A DNA stretch of 64,000 nt, from positions 434,001 to 498,000 of the forward strand of contig NZ_NOIN01000003.1 in assembly GCF_014596565.1 (NCBI RefSeq), read 5' to 3'. Under the pieces are notes generated by a model. That model had not been told where the DNA came from. It did not search any database and saw nothing but the letters and a program-made list of their open reading frames with translations. Origin of the DNA: Pseudomonas sp. PSB18 (GTDB lineage Bacteria; Pseudomonadota; Gammaproteobacteria; Pseudomonadales; Pseudomonadaceae). This document shows positions 43,908-54,673 of the stretch, piece by piece. The translations under genes and the position numbers were made by a program. Position 1 is the stretch's first letter. Each line of letters starts with the position of its first letter.

Positions 43908-45068
43908 ATGCTCAAGGCGCTGCGTTTTTCCGGCTGGCCGCTGTTGGCCGGCGTGCTTGTCGCACTACTGATTATCCAGCGTTACCCCGAATGGGTCGGC
44001 CTGCCGAGCCTCGATGTCAATCTGCAGCAGGCGCCACAGAGCAAGGCATTGTTGCAGGGGCCGGTGTCCTATGCCGACGCCGTGACCATCGCCGCGCCGG
44101 CCGTGGTCAATCTGTACACCACCAAAGTCATCAACAAGCCCAGCCATCCGCTGTTCGAGGATCCGCAATTCCGACGCTTCTTCGGCGACAACTCGCCCAA
44201 GCAGAAACGCATGGAATCGAGCCTGGGGTCGGGCGTGATCATGAGCCCCGAAGGCTACCTGCTGACCAACAACCACGTCACCAGCGGTGCCGACCAGATC
44301 GTGGTAGCCCTCAAGGATGGCCGCGAGACCCTGGCCCGGGTGATCGGCAGCGACCCGGAAACCGACCTCGCGGTACTGAAGATCGACCTCAAGAATCTGC
44401 CGGCCATCACTATCGGTCGCTCCGACAGCATCCGCATCGGTGACGTCGCCCTCGCCATTGGTAACCCCTTCGGTGTCGGCCAGACCGTGACCATGGGCAT
44501 CATCAGTGCCACCGGGCGTAACCAGTTGGGGTTGAACAACTACGAAGACTTCATCCAGACCGATGCCGCGATCAACCCCGGCAACTCTGGCGGCGCGCTG
44601 GTGGATGCCAACGGCAACCTCACCGGGATCAACACGGCGATCTTCTCCAAGTCCGGCGGCAGCCAGGGCATCGGTTTCGCCATCCCGGTGAAACTGGCGA
44701 TGGAAGTGATGAAATCCATCATCGAGCATGGCCAGGTGATTCGTGGTTGGCTGGGCATCGAAGTGCAACCGCTGACCCAGGAGCTGGCAGAGTCCTTCGG
44801 TTTGTCCGGCCGGCCTGGCATCGTGGTGGCGGGGATTTTCCGCGATGGCCCGGCCCAGAAGGCCGGTCTGCAACTGGGTGATGTGATCTTGAGCATCGAC
44901 GGCGAACCGGCCGGCGATGGCCGTCGCTCGATGAACCAGGTCGCGCGAATCAAACCCACCGACAAAGTCACCATTCAGGTGATGCGCAATGGCAAGGAGC
45001 TCAAGCTCACCGCCGAAATCGGCCTGCGCCCACCGCCCGCGCCGATAGCGGTCAAGGAAGAGCAGTAA
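43908..45068 (+). CDS. algW: periplasmic serine protease AlgW (DegS type)
   Basis: A 386-residue inner-membrane-anchored protease: N-terminal transmembrane segment (residues ~9-25), trypsin-like domain with catalytic His (LTNNHVTSG), Asp (ETDLAVLKI) and Ser (NPGNSGGALV), then one PDZ domain (~280-370, GIVVAGIFRDGPAQKAGLQLGD in pieces). In Pseudomonas, AlgW senses envelope stress and cuts the anti-sigma factor MucA to release the alginate sigma factor. The order nif3-algW-his operon is conserved, but here two uptake genes intervene before hisC. Confidence 0.95.
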   Translation: MLKALRFSGWPLLAGVLVALLIIQRYPEWVGLPSLDVNLQQAPQSKALLQGPVSYADAVTIAAPAVVNLYTTKVINKPSHPLFEDPQFRRFFGDNSPKQKRMESSLGSGVIMSPEGYLLTNNHVTSGADQIVVALKDGRETLARVIGSDPETDLAVLKIDLKNLPAITIGRSDSIRIGDVALAIGNPFGVGQTVTMGIISATGRNQLGLNNYEDFIQTDAAINPGNSGGALVDANGNLTGINTAIFSKSGGSQGIGFAIPVKLAMEVMKSIIEHGQVIRGWLGIEVQPLTQELAESFGLSGRPGIVVAGIFRDGPAQKAGLQLGDVILSIDGEPAGDGRRSMNQVARIKPTDKVTIQVMRNGKELKLTAEIGLRPPPAPIAVKEEQ

Positions 45069-45113
45069 CCGGCTCAGATTCCCTCGCCAAAAAAGCCTGA
45101 CTGTCTGAAAATT

Positions 45114-45147
45114 TAATGAGAAGCACAGATAGCATAAATTCTCATTA
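45114..45147. promoter_or_regulatory. candidate Fur-type dyad upstream of the TonB receptor
   Basis: TAATGAGAA (45114-45122) and TTCTCATTA (45139-45147) are perfect inverted nine-base arms with a 16-base spacer. Each arm resembles half of a Fur box (AATGAGAATCATT). The location, 45-75 bases before the receptor start, fits iron repression. The spacing is unusual, so another metal regulator is possible. A second palindrome TTGTTT-CAATT-AAACAA lies at 45159-45175. Confidence 0.6.
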
Positions 45148-45190
45148 GTAGTGTTATATTGTTTCAATTAAACAATTGGAACAACATAAC

Positions 45191-47296
45191 ATGTCATCCC
45201 TAAAACGGATTTCCCTCGCCAGCCTGGCCTTGGGTCTGCTGGGCGACCCGGCCTTTGCCGAGGAAACCCAGCCCCTGGAACTGGACGCCATCAGCGTCAC
45301 GACCGACTACGAATCCCCCACCGGGCCGGTGAAAGGTTATCGCGCCACCCGCTCCGCCAGCGCGACCAAAACCGACACGGCCCTGCGGGACATTCCTCAA
45401 TCCATCAGCGTAATCCCGGCTGACGTTCTCAAGGACCTGGGCAGCCCCAGCGTCGAACGCGCACTGGAGTTTGCCGGCGGTGTATCGAAACAGAACAACT
45501 TCGGCGGCCTGACGCTCTACGAGTACAGCGTACGCGGCTTCACGACGTCGGAGTTCTACAAAGACGGCTTCAGCGCCAACCGCGGCTACCCGAGCACGCC
45601 GGACGCCGCCAACATCGAACGCATCGAGGTATTGAAGGGGCCGGCGGCCAGCCTCTATGGGCGAGGCGATCCAGGAGGCACGGTCAACATCGTCACCAAG
45701 AAACCCCAGCCCGAAGCCTTCACCACCCTGCAGACCAGCGCCGGCAGTTGGGACCGCTATCGCACCGCGCTGGACGTCAACACGCCACTGGACGCCGAAG
45801 GCACCTTGTTGTCGAGGGTGAACCTGGCGGTGGAGGACAATCACAGCTTTCGCGATCACGTCGACAGCCAGCGGGTATTCGTGGCGCCCTCGATCAGTTG
45901 GCAACTGAGTCCCGACACACGCCTGTTGGTGGAGAGTGAAATCGTGCGCCACAGCTCGACGTTCGACCGGGGCATCGTCGCACCAGGTAATCGCTGGAGC
46001 GGCATGTCCCGCTCGACCTTCCTGGGCGAACCCAACGACGGTGACATCGACAACCACAACAACATGCTCCAGGCCGCCCTCGAGCACCAGCTCAACGACA
46101 CCTGGCAACTGCGCCTGGCCAGTCATTACAAACAAGGCGAACTCTGGGGCTTCGCCTCTGAAGCACGTCCGTTGAATGCCGATGGCCGCACCGTCAACCG
46201 CCGTTACCGCGAACGCGACAACGACTGGCACGACAGCATCACCCAGTTGGAACTGCGTGGCCTGTTCGATTTGGGGCCGTGGCAGCACGAACTGCTGATC
46301 GGCAGCGAATACGAGGATTACCGCAAGAACGAGCGCGTCACCACCATCAACGGCGGCACCTACCCCATCGACATCTATCAGCCCATTTATGGCCAGCCCA
46401 AACCCAACGGGCTGCGCACCGGCACGGATTTCTTCGAGCATGTCCAAAGCCGTGCGTTGAATCTTCAGGACCAGATCATCTTCACCGACAAACTGCGAGG
46501 CATGCTCGGCGTGCGCTACGAGCATTTCGAGCAAAGCATCGATGATCACACCACCCAGCTCACCAGCCGCCAGCGTCACGATGCCCTGACGCAACGGGCC
46601 GGCCTGCTGTACCAACTGACGCCTGAAGTCGGACTGTTCGCCAACGCCTCCACCTCGTTCAAACCCAACAACGGCCTAGATGCCGACGGCAAGACCTTCG
46701 ACCCGGAGGAAGGCGTCGGCTATGAAGCCGGGATCAAGAGCGAGCTGTTCGACCATCGCCTGAGCACCACCCTGGCGGCCTTCCATATCGAGAAGGAAAA
46801 CGTCCTGGCGCTGGATCCCGGCAGCAATACCAGCCGCGCCATGGGCAAGGCTCGTAGCCAGGGGTTCGATCTGCAGGTCAGCGGGCAACTGACCGACGCC
46901 GTCCGCGTGATCGGAGCCTTTGCCTACATCGATGCCGAAGTGACCCAGGGAGACAAGAGCATCCCCACCGGCAGCCGGATCCTCGGCGTGGCCAAGCGCA
47001 GCGGCAGTCTGCTGGGCGTGTATGAATTCCAGGACGGACGCCTGCGCGGCTCGGATGTCGGCGCGGCGTTCACTTACGTGGGGGATCGCTCGGGCGAAGC
47101 GGGCAAGGATTTCGAGCTGCCGGCTTACCACACCGTGGATCTGCTGGCTCATTACAAGGCCAGCGATCAGGTCACCGTGGGCCTGAACCTGAACAACGTC
47201 TTCGACGAAAAATACTACGAGCGCTCCTACAGCAACTACTGGGTCAATCCCGGCGAGCCGCGCAACTTCACCGTCAGTCTCACCCTCGATCTATAA
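45191..47296 (+). CDS. TonB-dependent siderophore/metal receptor
   Basis: About 701 residues from the ATG at 45191. Signal peptide to ~23 (LLGDPAFAEE), a TonB box-like DAISVT, plug domain (DIPQSISVIPADVLKDLGS, GFTTSEFYKDGF, RIEVLKGPAASLYGRGDPGGTVN in pieces) and a 22-strand-type barrel with C-terminal ...NFTVSLTLDL. There is no N-terminal signalling (STN) domain. It imports an iron siderophore or another metal chelate across the outer membrane. Followed 14 bases on by a DUF4198 gene. The pair interrupts the usual algW-hisC order. Confidence 0.92.
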   Translation: MSSLKRISLASLALGLLGDPAFAEETQPLELDAISVTTDYESPTGPVKGYRATRSASATKTDTALRDIPQSISVIPADVLKDLGSPSVERALEFAGGVSKQNNFGGLTLYEYSVRGFTTSEFYKDGFSANRGYPSTPDAANIERIEVLKGPAASLYGRGDPGGTVNIVTKKPQPEAFTTLQTSAGSWDRYRTALDVNTPLDAEGTLLSRVNLAVEDNHSFRDHVDSQRVFVAPSISWQLSPDTRLLVESEIVRHSSTFDRGIVAPGNRWSGMSRSTFLGEPNDGDIDNHNNMLQAALEHQLNDTWQLRLASHYKQGELWGFASEARPLNADGRTVNRRYRERDNDWHDSITQLELRGLFDLGPWQHELLIGSEYEDYRKNERVTTINGGTYPIDIYQPIYGQPKPNGLRTGTDFFEHVQSRALNLQDQIIFTDKLRGMLGVRYEHFEQSIDDHTTQLTSRQRHDALTQRAGLLYQLTPEVGLFANASTSFKPNNGLDADGKTFDPEEGVGYEAGIKSELFDHRLSTTLAAFHIEKENVLALDPGSNTSRAMGKARSQGFDLQVSGQLTDAVRVIGAFAYIDAEVTQGDKSIPTGSRILGVAKRSGSLLGVYEFQDGRLRGSDVGAAFTYVGDRSGEAGKDFELPAYHTVDLLAHYKASDQVTVGLNLNNVFDEKYYERSYSNYWVNPGEPRNFTVSLTLDL

Positions 47297-47310
47297 AAAG
47301 GAAAACCGGT

Positions 47311-48030
47311 ATGAAACACCCCAAGACTCTCGCCCTGCTCGGCCTGTTCCTGGCGACACAAGCTTCGGCCCATGGTTTGTGGACCGAACAACGGCGCGGC
47401 AACATTGAAGTGATCTACGGTCACGGCGCCGAGGACAATGCATTCAAGGCGCAGAAAATCAGCGGGGCCTGGGCCTATGATAGGGGCGGCAAGATGATCC
47501 CGGTCACGGTGCAACGCCTGCCCGACCATGCGCGCCTGCAACCGCTCAAGCCTCCGGCGGTGCTCGCGGTGGCGCTGGACAATGGCATGTGGTCCCAGAC
47601 CGTCGACAAGAAGTGGATCAACGAAGGTCGCAGCAAAGTGCCCGGCGCGATCGAATCGACCCATACCTTCAAGTACAGCCTGGCCATCTATGAGCCCGGA
47701 GCGAAGCTGCCGAAGCTGGACTCGATCAAGTTCGTGATCCTGCCGGACGTCGACCCGCTGACCGTAGGTCCCGGCCAGCCACTGCCGGTACGGGTCCTGC
47801 TGGATGGCAAGCCTGCGGCCGGGGTAAAACTGGTGGGCGATTACCGCAGCGCGCCGGACACCGTCTCCACGGAAACCGATGCCGATGGTCGGGCCCAGGT
47901 GCTGGTGCGCAATGAAGGCTTGAACGTCATCGCCGCGCAGATGGAAATCCCGCTCAAGGATGACAAGGACGTGGCGACCCGTGGCGTATTTACTTCGCTG
48001 ACATTCCTTGGCGAGCCGCATCACGAATGA
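47311..48030 (+). CDS. DUF4198 periplasmic protein, probable metal-uptake partner
   Basis: A 239-residue protein with a signal peptide (MKHPKTLALLGLFLATQASA). The mature N-terminus begins HGLWTEQR, so an N-terminal His could bind metal after processing, as in DUF4198/NikK-type proteins linked to nickel or cobalt uptake. The C-terminal half (DPLTVGPGQPLPVRVLLDGKP) is Ig-like. It is co-transcribed with the TonB receptor. This pairing hints that the imported metal may not be iron; unproven. Confidence 0.85.
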   Translation: MKHPKTLALLGLFLATQASAHGLWTEQRRGNIEVIYGHGAEDNAFKAQKISGAWAYDRGGKMIPVTVQRLPDHARLQPLKPPAVLAVALDNGMWSQTVDKKWINEGRSKVPGAIESTHTFKYSLAIYEPGAKLPKLDSIKFVILPDVDPLTVGPGQPLPVRVLLDGKPAAGVKLVGDYRSAPDTVSTETDADGRAQVLVRNEGLNVIAAQMEIPLKDDKDVATRGVFTSLTFLGEPHHE

Positions 48031-48054
48031 GGCCCTGAACACGCAGAACACTCC

Positions 48055-48144
48055 TGTGGGAGCGAGCCTGCTCGCGATAGCGTAGTGTCAGTCGATAGTC
48101 ATTTTGAATGTCAGACCGCATTCGCGGGCAAGCCCGCTCCCACA
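48055..48144. repeat. REPIN, first of a tandem pair
   Basis: TGTGGGAGCGAGCCTGCTCG...CGATAGC and inverted GCATTCGCGGGCAAGCCCGC...TCCCACA, between the DUF4198 and hisC genes. Confidence 0.88.
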
Positions 48145-48190
48145 GGGGCCCCGCGATGAAACGCCAATTCCGTGAACGCCGGAAACCACC

Positions 48191-48280
48191 GTGGGAGCAA
48201 GGCTTGCCCGCGATAGCGCCGAATCAGTCGACATTTGAGTCACTGACCCATCGCCATCGCGGGCAAGCCTTGCTCCCACA
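48191..48280. repeat. REPIN, second of a tandem pair
   Basis: GTGGGAGCAAGGCTTGCCCG...CGATAGC and inverted GCCATCGCGGGCAAGCCTTG...CTCCCAC, 47 bases after the first element. Confidence 0.88.
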
Positions 48281-48308
48281 GAGGACTCCTACAGTTCAGC
48301 GCAGAGCT

Positions 48309-49361
48309 TTAGAGCTCGCCCAGGGCGTCGATCAGCGCCTGGTTCTGCTCCGGTGTGCCAATGCTGATCCGCAGGAACTGGGCAATCCGCTCCTGTTTGA
48401 AGTGCCGCACGATCACGCCCTGTTCTCTCAGCTTCGCCGCCAATCCCGCCGCATCATGCCGGGGGTGACGGGCGAAGATGAAGTTGGCCGCCGAAGGCAA
48501 CACCTCAAAACCCTTGGCCTCCAGCTGCGCCACCACCCACTCGCGGTGCTCGATGACCAGCCGGCAGGTCTCCTGGAAGTACTCGCGGTCGTCGAACGCC
48601 GCCGCGCCGCCCACGTTTGCCAGGCGATCCAGCGGGTAGGAGTTGAAGCTGTTCTTGATCCGCTCCAGCGCTTCGATCAGGTCCGGATGGCCCACCGCCA
48701 AGCCCACCCGCAACCCCGCCAGCGAGCGGGACTTGGACAAGGTCTGGGTGACCAGCAGGTTCGGATAGCGGTCCACCAGGCTGATGGCCGTCTCGCCACC
48801 GAAGTCGATATAGGCTTCATCGACCACCACCACCGAATCCGGGCTGGCCTTGAGCATCTGCTCCACCGCGTCCAGCGCCAGCAGGCAGCCGGTCGGGGCG
48901 TTCGGGTTGGGGAAAATGATCCCGCCGTTCGGCTTGGCATAGTCCGCCGGGTCGATCCTGAACTGCGCGTCCAAAGGCACCGCATCGAACGGGATGCCAT
49001 ACAGCCCGCAATACACCGGATAGAAGCTGTAGCTGATGTCCGGGAACAGGATCGGCTGGTCGTGTTGCAGCAGGCCGTGAAAAATGTGCGCCAGCACTTC
49101 ATCCGAACCGTTACCGAGGAACACCTGGTTGGCCTGCACGCCGTAGTAGCGGGCCACGGCGCTCTTCAGCAAATCGCTGTTGGGGTCCGGGTACAAACGC
49201 AGGTTGTCGTTAAGTTCGGTCTGCATCGCCGCGAGGGCCTTGGGCGATGGGCCGTAGGGGTTCTCGTTGGTGTTGAGCTTGACCAGGCGGGTCAGTTTCG
49301 GTTGTTCGCCCGGCACATAGGGCACCAGGTTCTTGACGAACGGGCTCCAGAATTTACTCAT
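48309..49361 (-). CDS. hisC: histidinol-phosphate aminotransferase
   Basis: About 350 residues from the ATG at 49361, preceded by AGGGA. PLP enzyme converting imidazole acetol phosphate to histidinol phosphate. NENPYGPSP at the N-terminus, [18 protein letters not shown] and the Schiff-base lysine in [15 protein letters not shown] are standard. It begins one base after the hisD TGA. Terminal gene of hisG-hisD-hisC in this strand order. Confidence 0.95.
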   Translation of the reverse strand: MSKFWSPFVKNLVPYVPGEQPKLTRLVKLNTNENPYGPSPKALAAMQTELNDNLRLYPDPNSDLLKSAVARYYGVQANQVFLGNGSDEVLAHIFHGLLQHDQPILFPDISYSFYPVYCGLYGIPFDAVPLDAQFRIDPADYAKPNGGIIFPNPNAPTGCLLALDAVEQMLKASPDSVVVVDEAYIDFGGETAISLVDRYPNLLVTQTLSKSRSLAGLRVGLAVGHPDLIEALERIKNSFNSYPLDRLANVGGAAAFDDREYFQETCRLVIEHREWVVAQLEAKGFEVLPSAANFIFARHPRHDAAGLAAKLREQGVIVRHFKQERIAQFLRISIGTPEQNQALIDALGEL

Positions 49362-49362
49362 T

Positions 49363-50700
49363 TCAATTTCCCTGCCCGTCAATGGAAGACTCATCAAGAA
49401 TTCGATACTCGGCGCTGCGGGCGTGAGCGCTCAGCGATTCGCCACGGGCCAGTACCGAAGCGGTCTTGCCCAGTTCGGATGCGCCCTGCTCGGAGCAGAA
49501 GATGATCGACGAACGTTTCTGGAAGTCATACACCCCCAGCGGCGACGAGAAACGTGCGGTGCCGGAAGTCGGCAACACGTGGTTGGGCCCTGCACAGTAG
49601 TCCCCCAGGGCCTCGCTGGTGTGGCGGCCCATAAAGATCGCACCGGCATGACGGATCTGCGGCAACCAGGCCTGCGGATCGGCAACCGACAACTCCAGGT
49701 GCTCCGGCGCGATGCGGTTGGCGACCTCGATTGCCTGCTCCATGTCATCGACCTGGATCAGCGCCCCACGGCCATTGATCGAGGTGTTGATGATTTCGGC
49801 ACGTTCCATGGTTGGCAACAGCTTATCGATACTGGCCGCGACCTTGTCGAGGAAGTCAGCATCCGGGCTGACCAGGATCGCCTGGGCGTCTTCGTCGTGC
49901 TCAGCCTGGGAGAACAGGTCCATGGCAATCCAGTCCGGGTCGGTCTGGCCGTCGCATACCACGAGGATCTCCGAAGGGCCGGCGATCATGTCGATACCGA
50001 CCTGGCCGAACACGTGGCGCTTGGCGGTGGCGACATAGATGTTGCCCGGCCCGACCACCTTGTCGACCCTCGGCACGCTTTCGGTGCCATAGGCCAATGC
50101 CGCCACGGCCTGGGCACCGCCGATGGTGAACACCCGGTCCACGCCAGCGATGCAGGCAGCGGCCAGCACTAGTTCGTTGATTTCACCCCGGGGGGTTGGC
50201 ACGACCATGACCACTTCAGTTACGCCGGCAACCTTGGCCGGGATGGCATTCATCAGCACCGAGGAGGGATAGGACGCCTTGCCGCCCGGCACGTACAGGC
50301 CGGCGCGGTCCAGCGGCGTCACCTTCTGGCCCAGCACCGTGCCGTCGGCTTCGGTGTAGCTCCAGGAGTCCTGTTTCTGTTTTTCGTGATAGCTGCGCAC
50401 CCGGGAGGCGGCTTTTTCCAGGGCTTCGCGCTGGGGCACGGTGATCCGGGTCAGGGCCAGCTCCAGGCGCTCGCGCGGCAGAATCAGGTCGGCCATGGAC
50501 GCCGCTTGCAGGCCGTCGAATTTCTGGGTGAATTCCACCAGGGCCGCATCGCCACGCTCGCGCACGGCCTTGATAATGTCCAGCACCCGCTGATTGACCG
50601 AGTCGTCAGACACACTTTCCCAGCTCAGCAGATGATCCAGATGATGTGCGAAATCCGGATCGGCAGCATTGAGTCGGCGAATCGAGGTGGGAGCGGTCAT
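49363..50700 (-). CDS. hisD: histidinol dehydrogenase
   Basis: A 445-residue zinc enzyme performing the last two oxidations to histidine. Conserved segments include [22 protein letters not shown] (in pieces), [31 protein letters not shown] and the active-site region [13 protein letters not shown], and ...RIAPEHLEL with the catalytic Glu-His. Translationally close to hisC. Confidence 0.97.
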   Translation of the reverse strand: MTAPTSIRRLNAADPDFAHHLDHLLSWESVSDDSVNQRVLDIIKAVRERGDAALVEFTQKFDGLQAASMADLILPRERLELALTRITVPQREALEKAASRVRSYHEKQKQDSWSYTEADGTVLGQKVTPLDRAGLYVPGGKASYPSSVLMNAIPAKVAGVTEVVMVVPTPRGEINELVLAAACIAGVDRVFTIGGAQAVAALAYGTESVPRVDKVVGPGNIYVATAKRHVFGQVGIDMIAGPSEILVVCDGQTDPDWIAMDLFSQAEHDEDAQAILVSPDADFLDKVAASIDKLLPTMERAEIINTSINGRGALIQVDDMEQAIEVANRIAPEHLELSVADPQAWLPQIRHAGAIFMGRHTSEALGDYCAGPNHVLPTSGTARFSSPLGVYDFQKRSSIIFCSEQGASELGKTASVLARGESLSAHARSAEYRILDESSIDGQGN

Positions 50701-50823
50701 AGCGAGGGCCTCATTAATGGCAAATGCTCAGGCGCCCTAAGCTACCAGTCCATTCGCGTGGGCACCTGAGAAAATTGGCTATGACGCGGATAGACGGGCG
50801 CAACCAAAGGTCGCGCGGGTGTA

Positions 50824-51459
50824 TCAGCCGTGGTGTCGAGATTCCACTGCCTTGCGCAGGGTGTCGATTAAAGCCTGGATGCGGGCGTGCTGCATTTTCA
50901 TCGATGCCTTGTTGACGATCAGCCGGGAGGTGATGTCCGCGATGAAATCCTGGGGTTCCAGGCCGTTGGCCCGGAGGGTATTACCGGTGTCGACAACGTC
51001 GATGATCTTGTCCGCCAGGCCGATCAGCGGCGCCAGCTCCATCGAACCGTACAACTTGATGATATCGACCTGGCGACCCTGCTCGGCATAGTAACGCTTG
51101 GCAATGTTGACGAACTTGGTCGCCACCCGCAGGCGCCCCTTGGGCTCCGGCGCGCCGACCTTGCCGGCGGTCATCAGTTTGCATCGGGCAATCCGCAGGT
51201 CCAGGGGCTCATACAAGCCCTGGCCGCCGTATTCCATCAGCACATCCTTACCGGCAACGCCGAGGTCGGCGGCGCCATGTTCAACGTAAGTTGGCACATC
51301 GGTGGCACGCACGATCAGCAGGCGCACATCGGCCTGGGTCGTGGGGATGATCAGCTTGCGGCTCTTGTCCGGATTCTCGGTCGGCACGATGCCCGCTTCA
51401 GCCAGAAGCGGCAGGGTATCGTCAAGGATGCGGCCCTTGGACAGTGCGATGGTCAACAT
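50824..51459 (-). CDS. hisG: ATP phosphoribosyltransferase, short form
   Basis: A 211-residue short-form HisG ([23 protein letters not shown] start; [29 protein letters not shown] in pieces, the PRPP loop). It starts histidine synthesis from ATP and PRPP. The short form lacks the C-terminal regulatory domain and needs HisZ, which is not in this window. Between hisD and murA in the conserved order. Confidence 0.96.
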   Translation of the reverse strand: MLTIALSKGRILDDTLPLLAEAGIVPTENPDKSRKLIIPTTQADVRLLIVRATDVPTYVEHGAADLGVAGKDVLMEYGGQGLYEPLDLRIARCKLMTAGKVGAPEPKGRLRVATKFVNIAKRYYAEQGRQVDIIKLYGSMELAPLIGLADKIIDVVDTGNTLRANGLEPQDFIADITSRLIVNKASMKMQHARIQALIDTLRKAVESRHHG

Positions 51460-51583
51460 GGGAAACGTCAGTCCTTATCAAGGTACTATGCCCGGACGCA
51501 AGCGGCGCCGGACACACATCGAGGGTGGACCACCCTCGATTTGAAACGAAATCCAGGCACATCCTTGTGCCATGCAGCCGGAA

Positions 51584-52864
<1,281 letters not shown>

Positions 52865-52871
52865 CTAGGGC

Positions 52872-53111
52872 TCAGGTGCGCTCGGCCCAGGCCGCGCTGC
52901 TGAAAAATTTCATCGTGACCGCGTGGATGCTGCCATCGGCAATCCATGGGTTCAAATGGGCATAGATGCTCTGCTGACGCTTCACTGGGCTCAACGCCAC
53001 CAGTTCATCGCTGATCACGTTCAGCTGGAAGTTGCAGCCTTCGCCTTCAACTTCCACCTTCGTACCAGGCAGCTTTCCTTCAAGGAAGCTCTTCACTTCT
53101 ACAGCCTGCAT
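52872..53111 (-). CDS. ibaG: BolA family protein (IbaG type)
   Basis: A 79-residue small protein from the ATG at 53111. It carries the BolA signature region (VEGEGCNFQLNVISDELVAL, ...RQQSIYAHLNPWIADGSIHAVTMK in pieces) with a histidine, and the Cys typical of IbaG/YrbA that binds Fe-S clusters with a monothiol glutaredoxin. It follows the mla operon and precedes murA as in other gammaproteobacteria. Confidence 0.92.
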   Translation of the reverse strand: MQAVEVKSFLEGKLPGTKVEVEGEGCNFQLNVISDELVALSPVKRQQSIYAHLNPWIADGSIHAVTMKFFSSAAWAERT

Positions 53112-53226
53112 GCTCAACCTCAATCGGCGCCCTGTGCGCGCGGGTCGCACATCATACAAAAAAGCCCCGCGCCTGCGAACCCCGCGTAGCAGGACTCTGA
53201 CGGGGGGACTTTTCCGGCGATGTGGG

Positions 53227-53544
53227 TCAGGATTGCACCAACAGCTCGGTCAGTTCACTGACCTGGGCTATTTCGCGCATGTCTTCGGGCATCCCACGGA
53301 TGCTCCACGTTTTGCCGGCCGCCTTGGCGTCCCGCATGAAGCACAGCAGCAGCGACAAGCCGACGCTGCTGGATTTCTGCACCGCCGAGCAGTCAATGAC
53401 CAGCTCGGCCGCACTGACGGACTTGATCAGCGCCTGACCCTGCTTGCGCAGGTCAGGACCGGTGCGGTAGTCCAGCACACCGCTGAGCAACAACTCGCCG
53501 GCCTCGCCCAGACGAATGGCCGACTCACTCACCGACTCGATCAT
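53227..53544 (-). CDS. mlaB: STAS-domain protein MlaB
   Basis: A 105-residue single STAS domain (LIKSVSAAELVIDCSAVQKSSSVGLSLLLCFMRDAK in pieces) with the conserved SSVGLSLLL motif. MlaB binds the MlaF ATPase in the inner-membrane phospholipid transporter. Its ATG overlaps the mlaC stop by four bases. Last gene of the mla operon on the minus strand. Confidence 0.92.
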   Translation of the reverse strand: MIESVSESAIRLGEAGELLLSGVLDYRTGPDLRKQGQALIKSVSAAELVIDCSAVQKSSSVGLSLLLCFMRDAKAAGKTWSIRGMPEDMREIAQVSELTELLVQS

Positions 53545-54194
53545 TGTTCCTGCTTCTCTTTGGCTTGCTCGGTCACTTCCTTGGCCTTGGCGACTTCGCC
53601 AGCCCAGCCATCGATGGTCTTGTCCAGGTCATTGCCATTGCGCTGCATCGCATCGGCGAACTGGTCGCGGAACAACTTGCCGATGTTGATGCCGTTGATG
53701 ATCACGTTGCGCACCTTCCACTCGCCGTTCAACTGTTCAAGCGTGTAGGAAACCGGATAGATCGCACCATTGTTACCCTTGACCTGCATGTCGACGCTGG
53801 TACGGGTACCGCTTTCATCCTTGGCCGGCCCAACGGTGATGCCCTGGTTGTTGTATTCGAGCAAGGCGTTGCCGTAGAACTGCATCAGGCTGCGCTTGAA
53901 GTTTTCCTGGAAGCGAGTCATCTGCGCAGGGGTGGCCTTGCGCGAGTACTTGACCGTCATGATGCTGCGGGAGATGCCATCGGCATCCACCACCGGACCG
54001 ACAATGCCGTTCAACGCGTCATAGAATGCGCCCGGATCCTGCTTGTATTTCTCCTTGTTGGCGGCAAGGTCAGCCAGCAAGCGGGTCGTGGTGTCCTGGA
54101 TGATGTCGTGCGCGGAAGGCGCCGCCAGGGCATTGGTCATCAGCGGCAGGGCTGCCAGCAGGACCAACAGGCTGCGTCGCAAGATAGAGATCAT
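53541..54194 (-). CDS. mlaC: periplasmic phospholipid-binding protein MlaC
   Basis: About 217 residues from the ATG at 54194. Signal peptide (LLVLLAALPLMTNALA), then the MlaC/Ttg2D fold (DTTTRLLADLAANKEKYKQDP, VVDADGISRSIMTVKYSRKAT, KWRVRNVIINGINIGKLFRDQF). It shuttles phospholipids between the outer-membrane MlaA complex and the inner-membrane MlaFEDB complex. C-terminal charged helix (KAKEVTEQAKEKQEQ). Confidence 0.94.
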   Translation of the reverse strand: MISILRRSLLVLLAALPLMTNALAAPSAHDIIQDTTTRLLADLAANKEKYKQDPGAFYDALNGIVGPVVDADGISRSIMTVKYSRKATPAQMTRFQENFKRSLMQFYGNALLEYNNQGITVGPAKDESGTRTSVDMQVKGNNGAIYPVSYTLEQLNGEWKVRNVIINGINIGKLFRDQFADAMQRNGNDLDKTIDGWAGEVAKAKEVTEQAKEKQEQ

Positions 54195-54205
54195 CGAAAA
54201 GCTCC

Positions 54206-54673
54206 TCATTTGGCGTCTTTGCTCACGGTATTGAGCAGGAATTTCCCGATCAGGTCCTCGAGCACCAGCGACGACTGGGTGTCATGGATGGTTCCACCGT
54301 CCTTGAGCAGGGTTTCTTCCCCGCCCACGCTGATACCGATGTATTTCTCGCCCAGCAGACCCGCCGTAAGGATAGATGCAGTGGAATCAGTCGGCAGGTT
54401 GTCCACGCGCTTTTCCAACTGCAGCGTCACCCGTCCGGTGAAACTGTCGCGGTCCAGATCGATTGCCGTGACCTTGCCGATGGTGACACCGGCCATGGTC
54501 ACCTTGGCTCTGACCGTCAAACCGGCGATATTGTCAAAATAAGCATAAAGTTTATAAGTATCGGTATTCGCGGTCGGCGCCAGGCCGCTGACGCGCAGGG
54601 CCAGCAGCAGCAAAGCCAGGATGCCGGCCAGCAGGAAAAGGCCGACACCGATTTCCAGGGTGCGGTTTTGCAT
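54206..54673 (-). CDS. mlaD: MlaD, MCE-domain subunit
   Basis: A 155-residue protein with one N-terminal membrane segment (residues ~8-27) and an MCE domain (YAYFDNIAGLTVRAKVTMAGVTIGKV, GLLGEKYIGISVGG). MlaD forms a hexameric periplasmic ring that binds phospholipids. It meets mlaE by a one-base overlap and precedes mlaC by 11 bases. Confidence 0.95.
   Translation of the reverse strand: MQNRTLEIGVGLFLLAGILALLLLALRVSGLAPTANTDTYKLYAYFDNIAGLTVRAKVTMAGVTIGKVTAIDLDRDSFTGRVTLQLEKRVDNLPTDSTASILTAGLLGEKYIGISVGGEETLLKDGGTIHDTQSSLVLEDLIGKFLLNTVSKDAK

Noticed and set aside
45200..46615. 471-residue open frame on the minus strand opposite the TonB receptor
   Set aside because: Shadow frame of a clear receptor gene.
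48055..48280. Repeated GTGGGAGC arms resembling a CRISPR array
   Set aside because: The repeats alternate in orientation as paired hairpins and spacing is irregular; these are REPINs and there are no cas genes.
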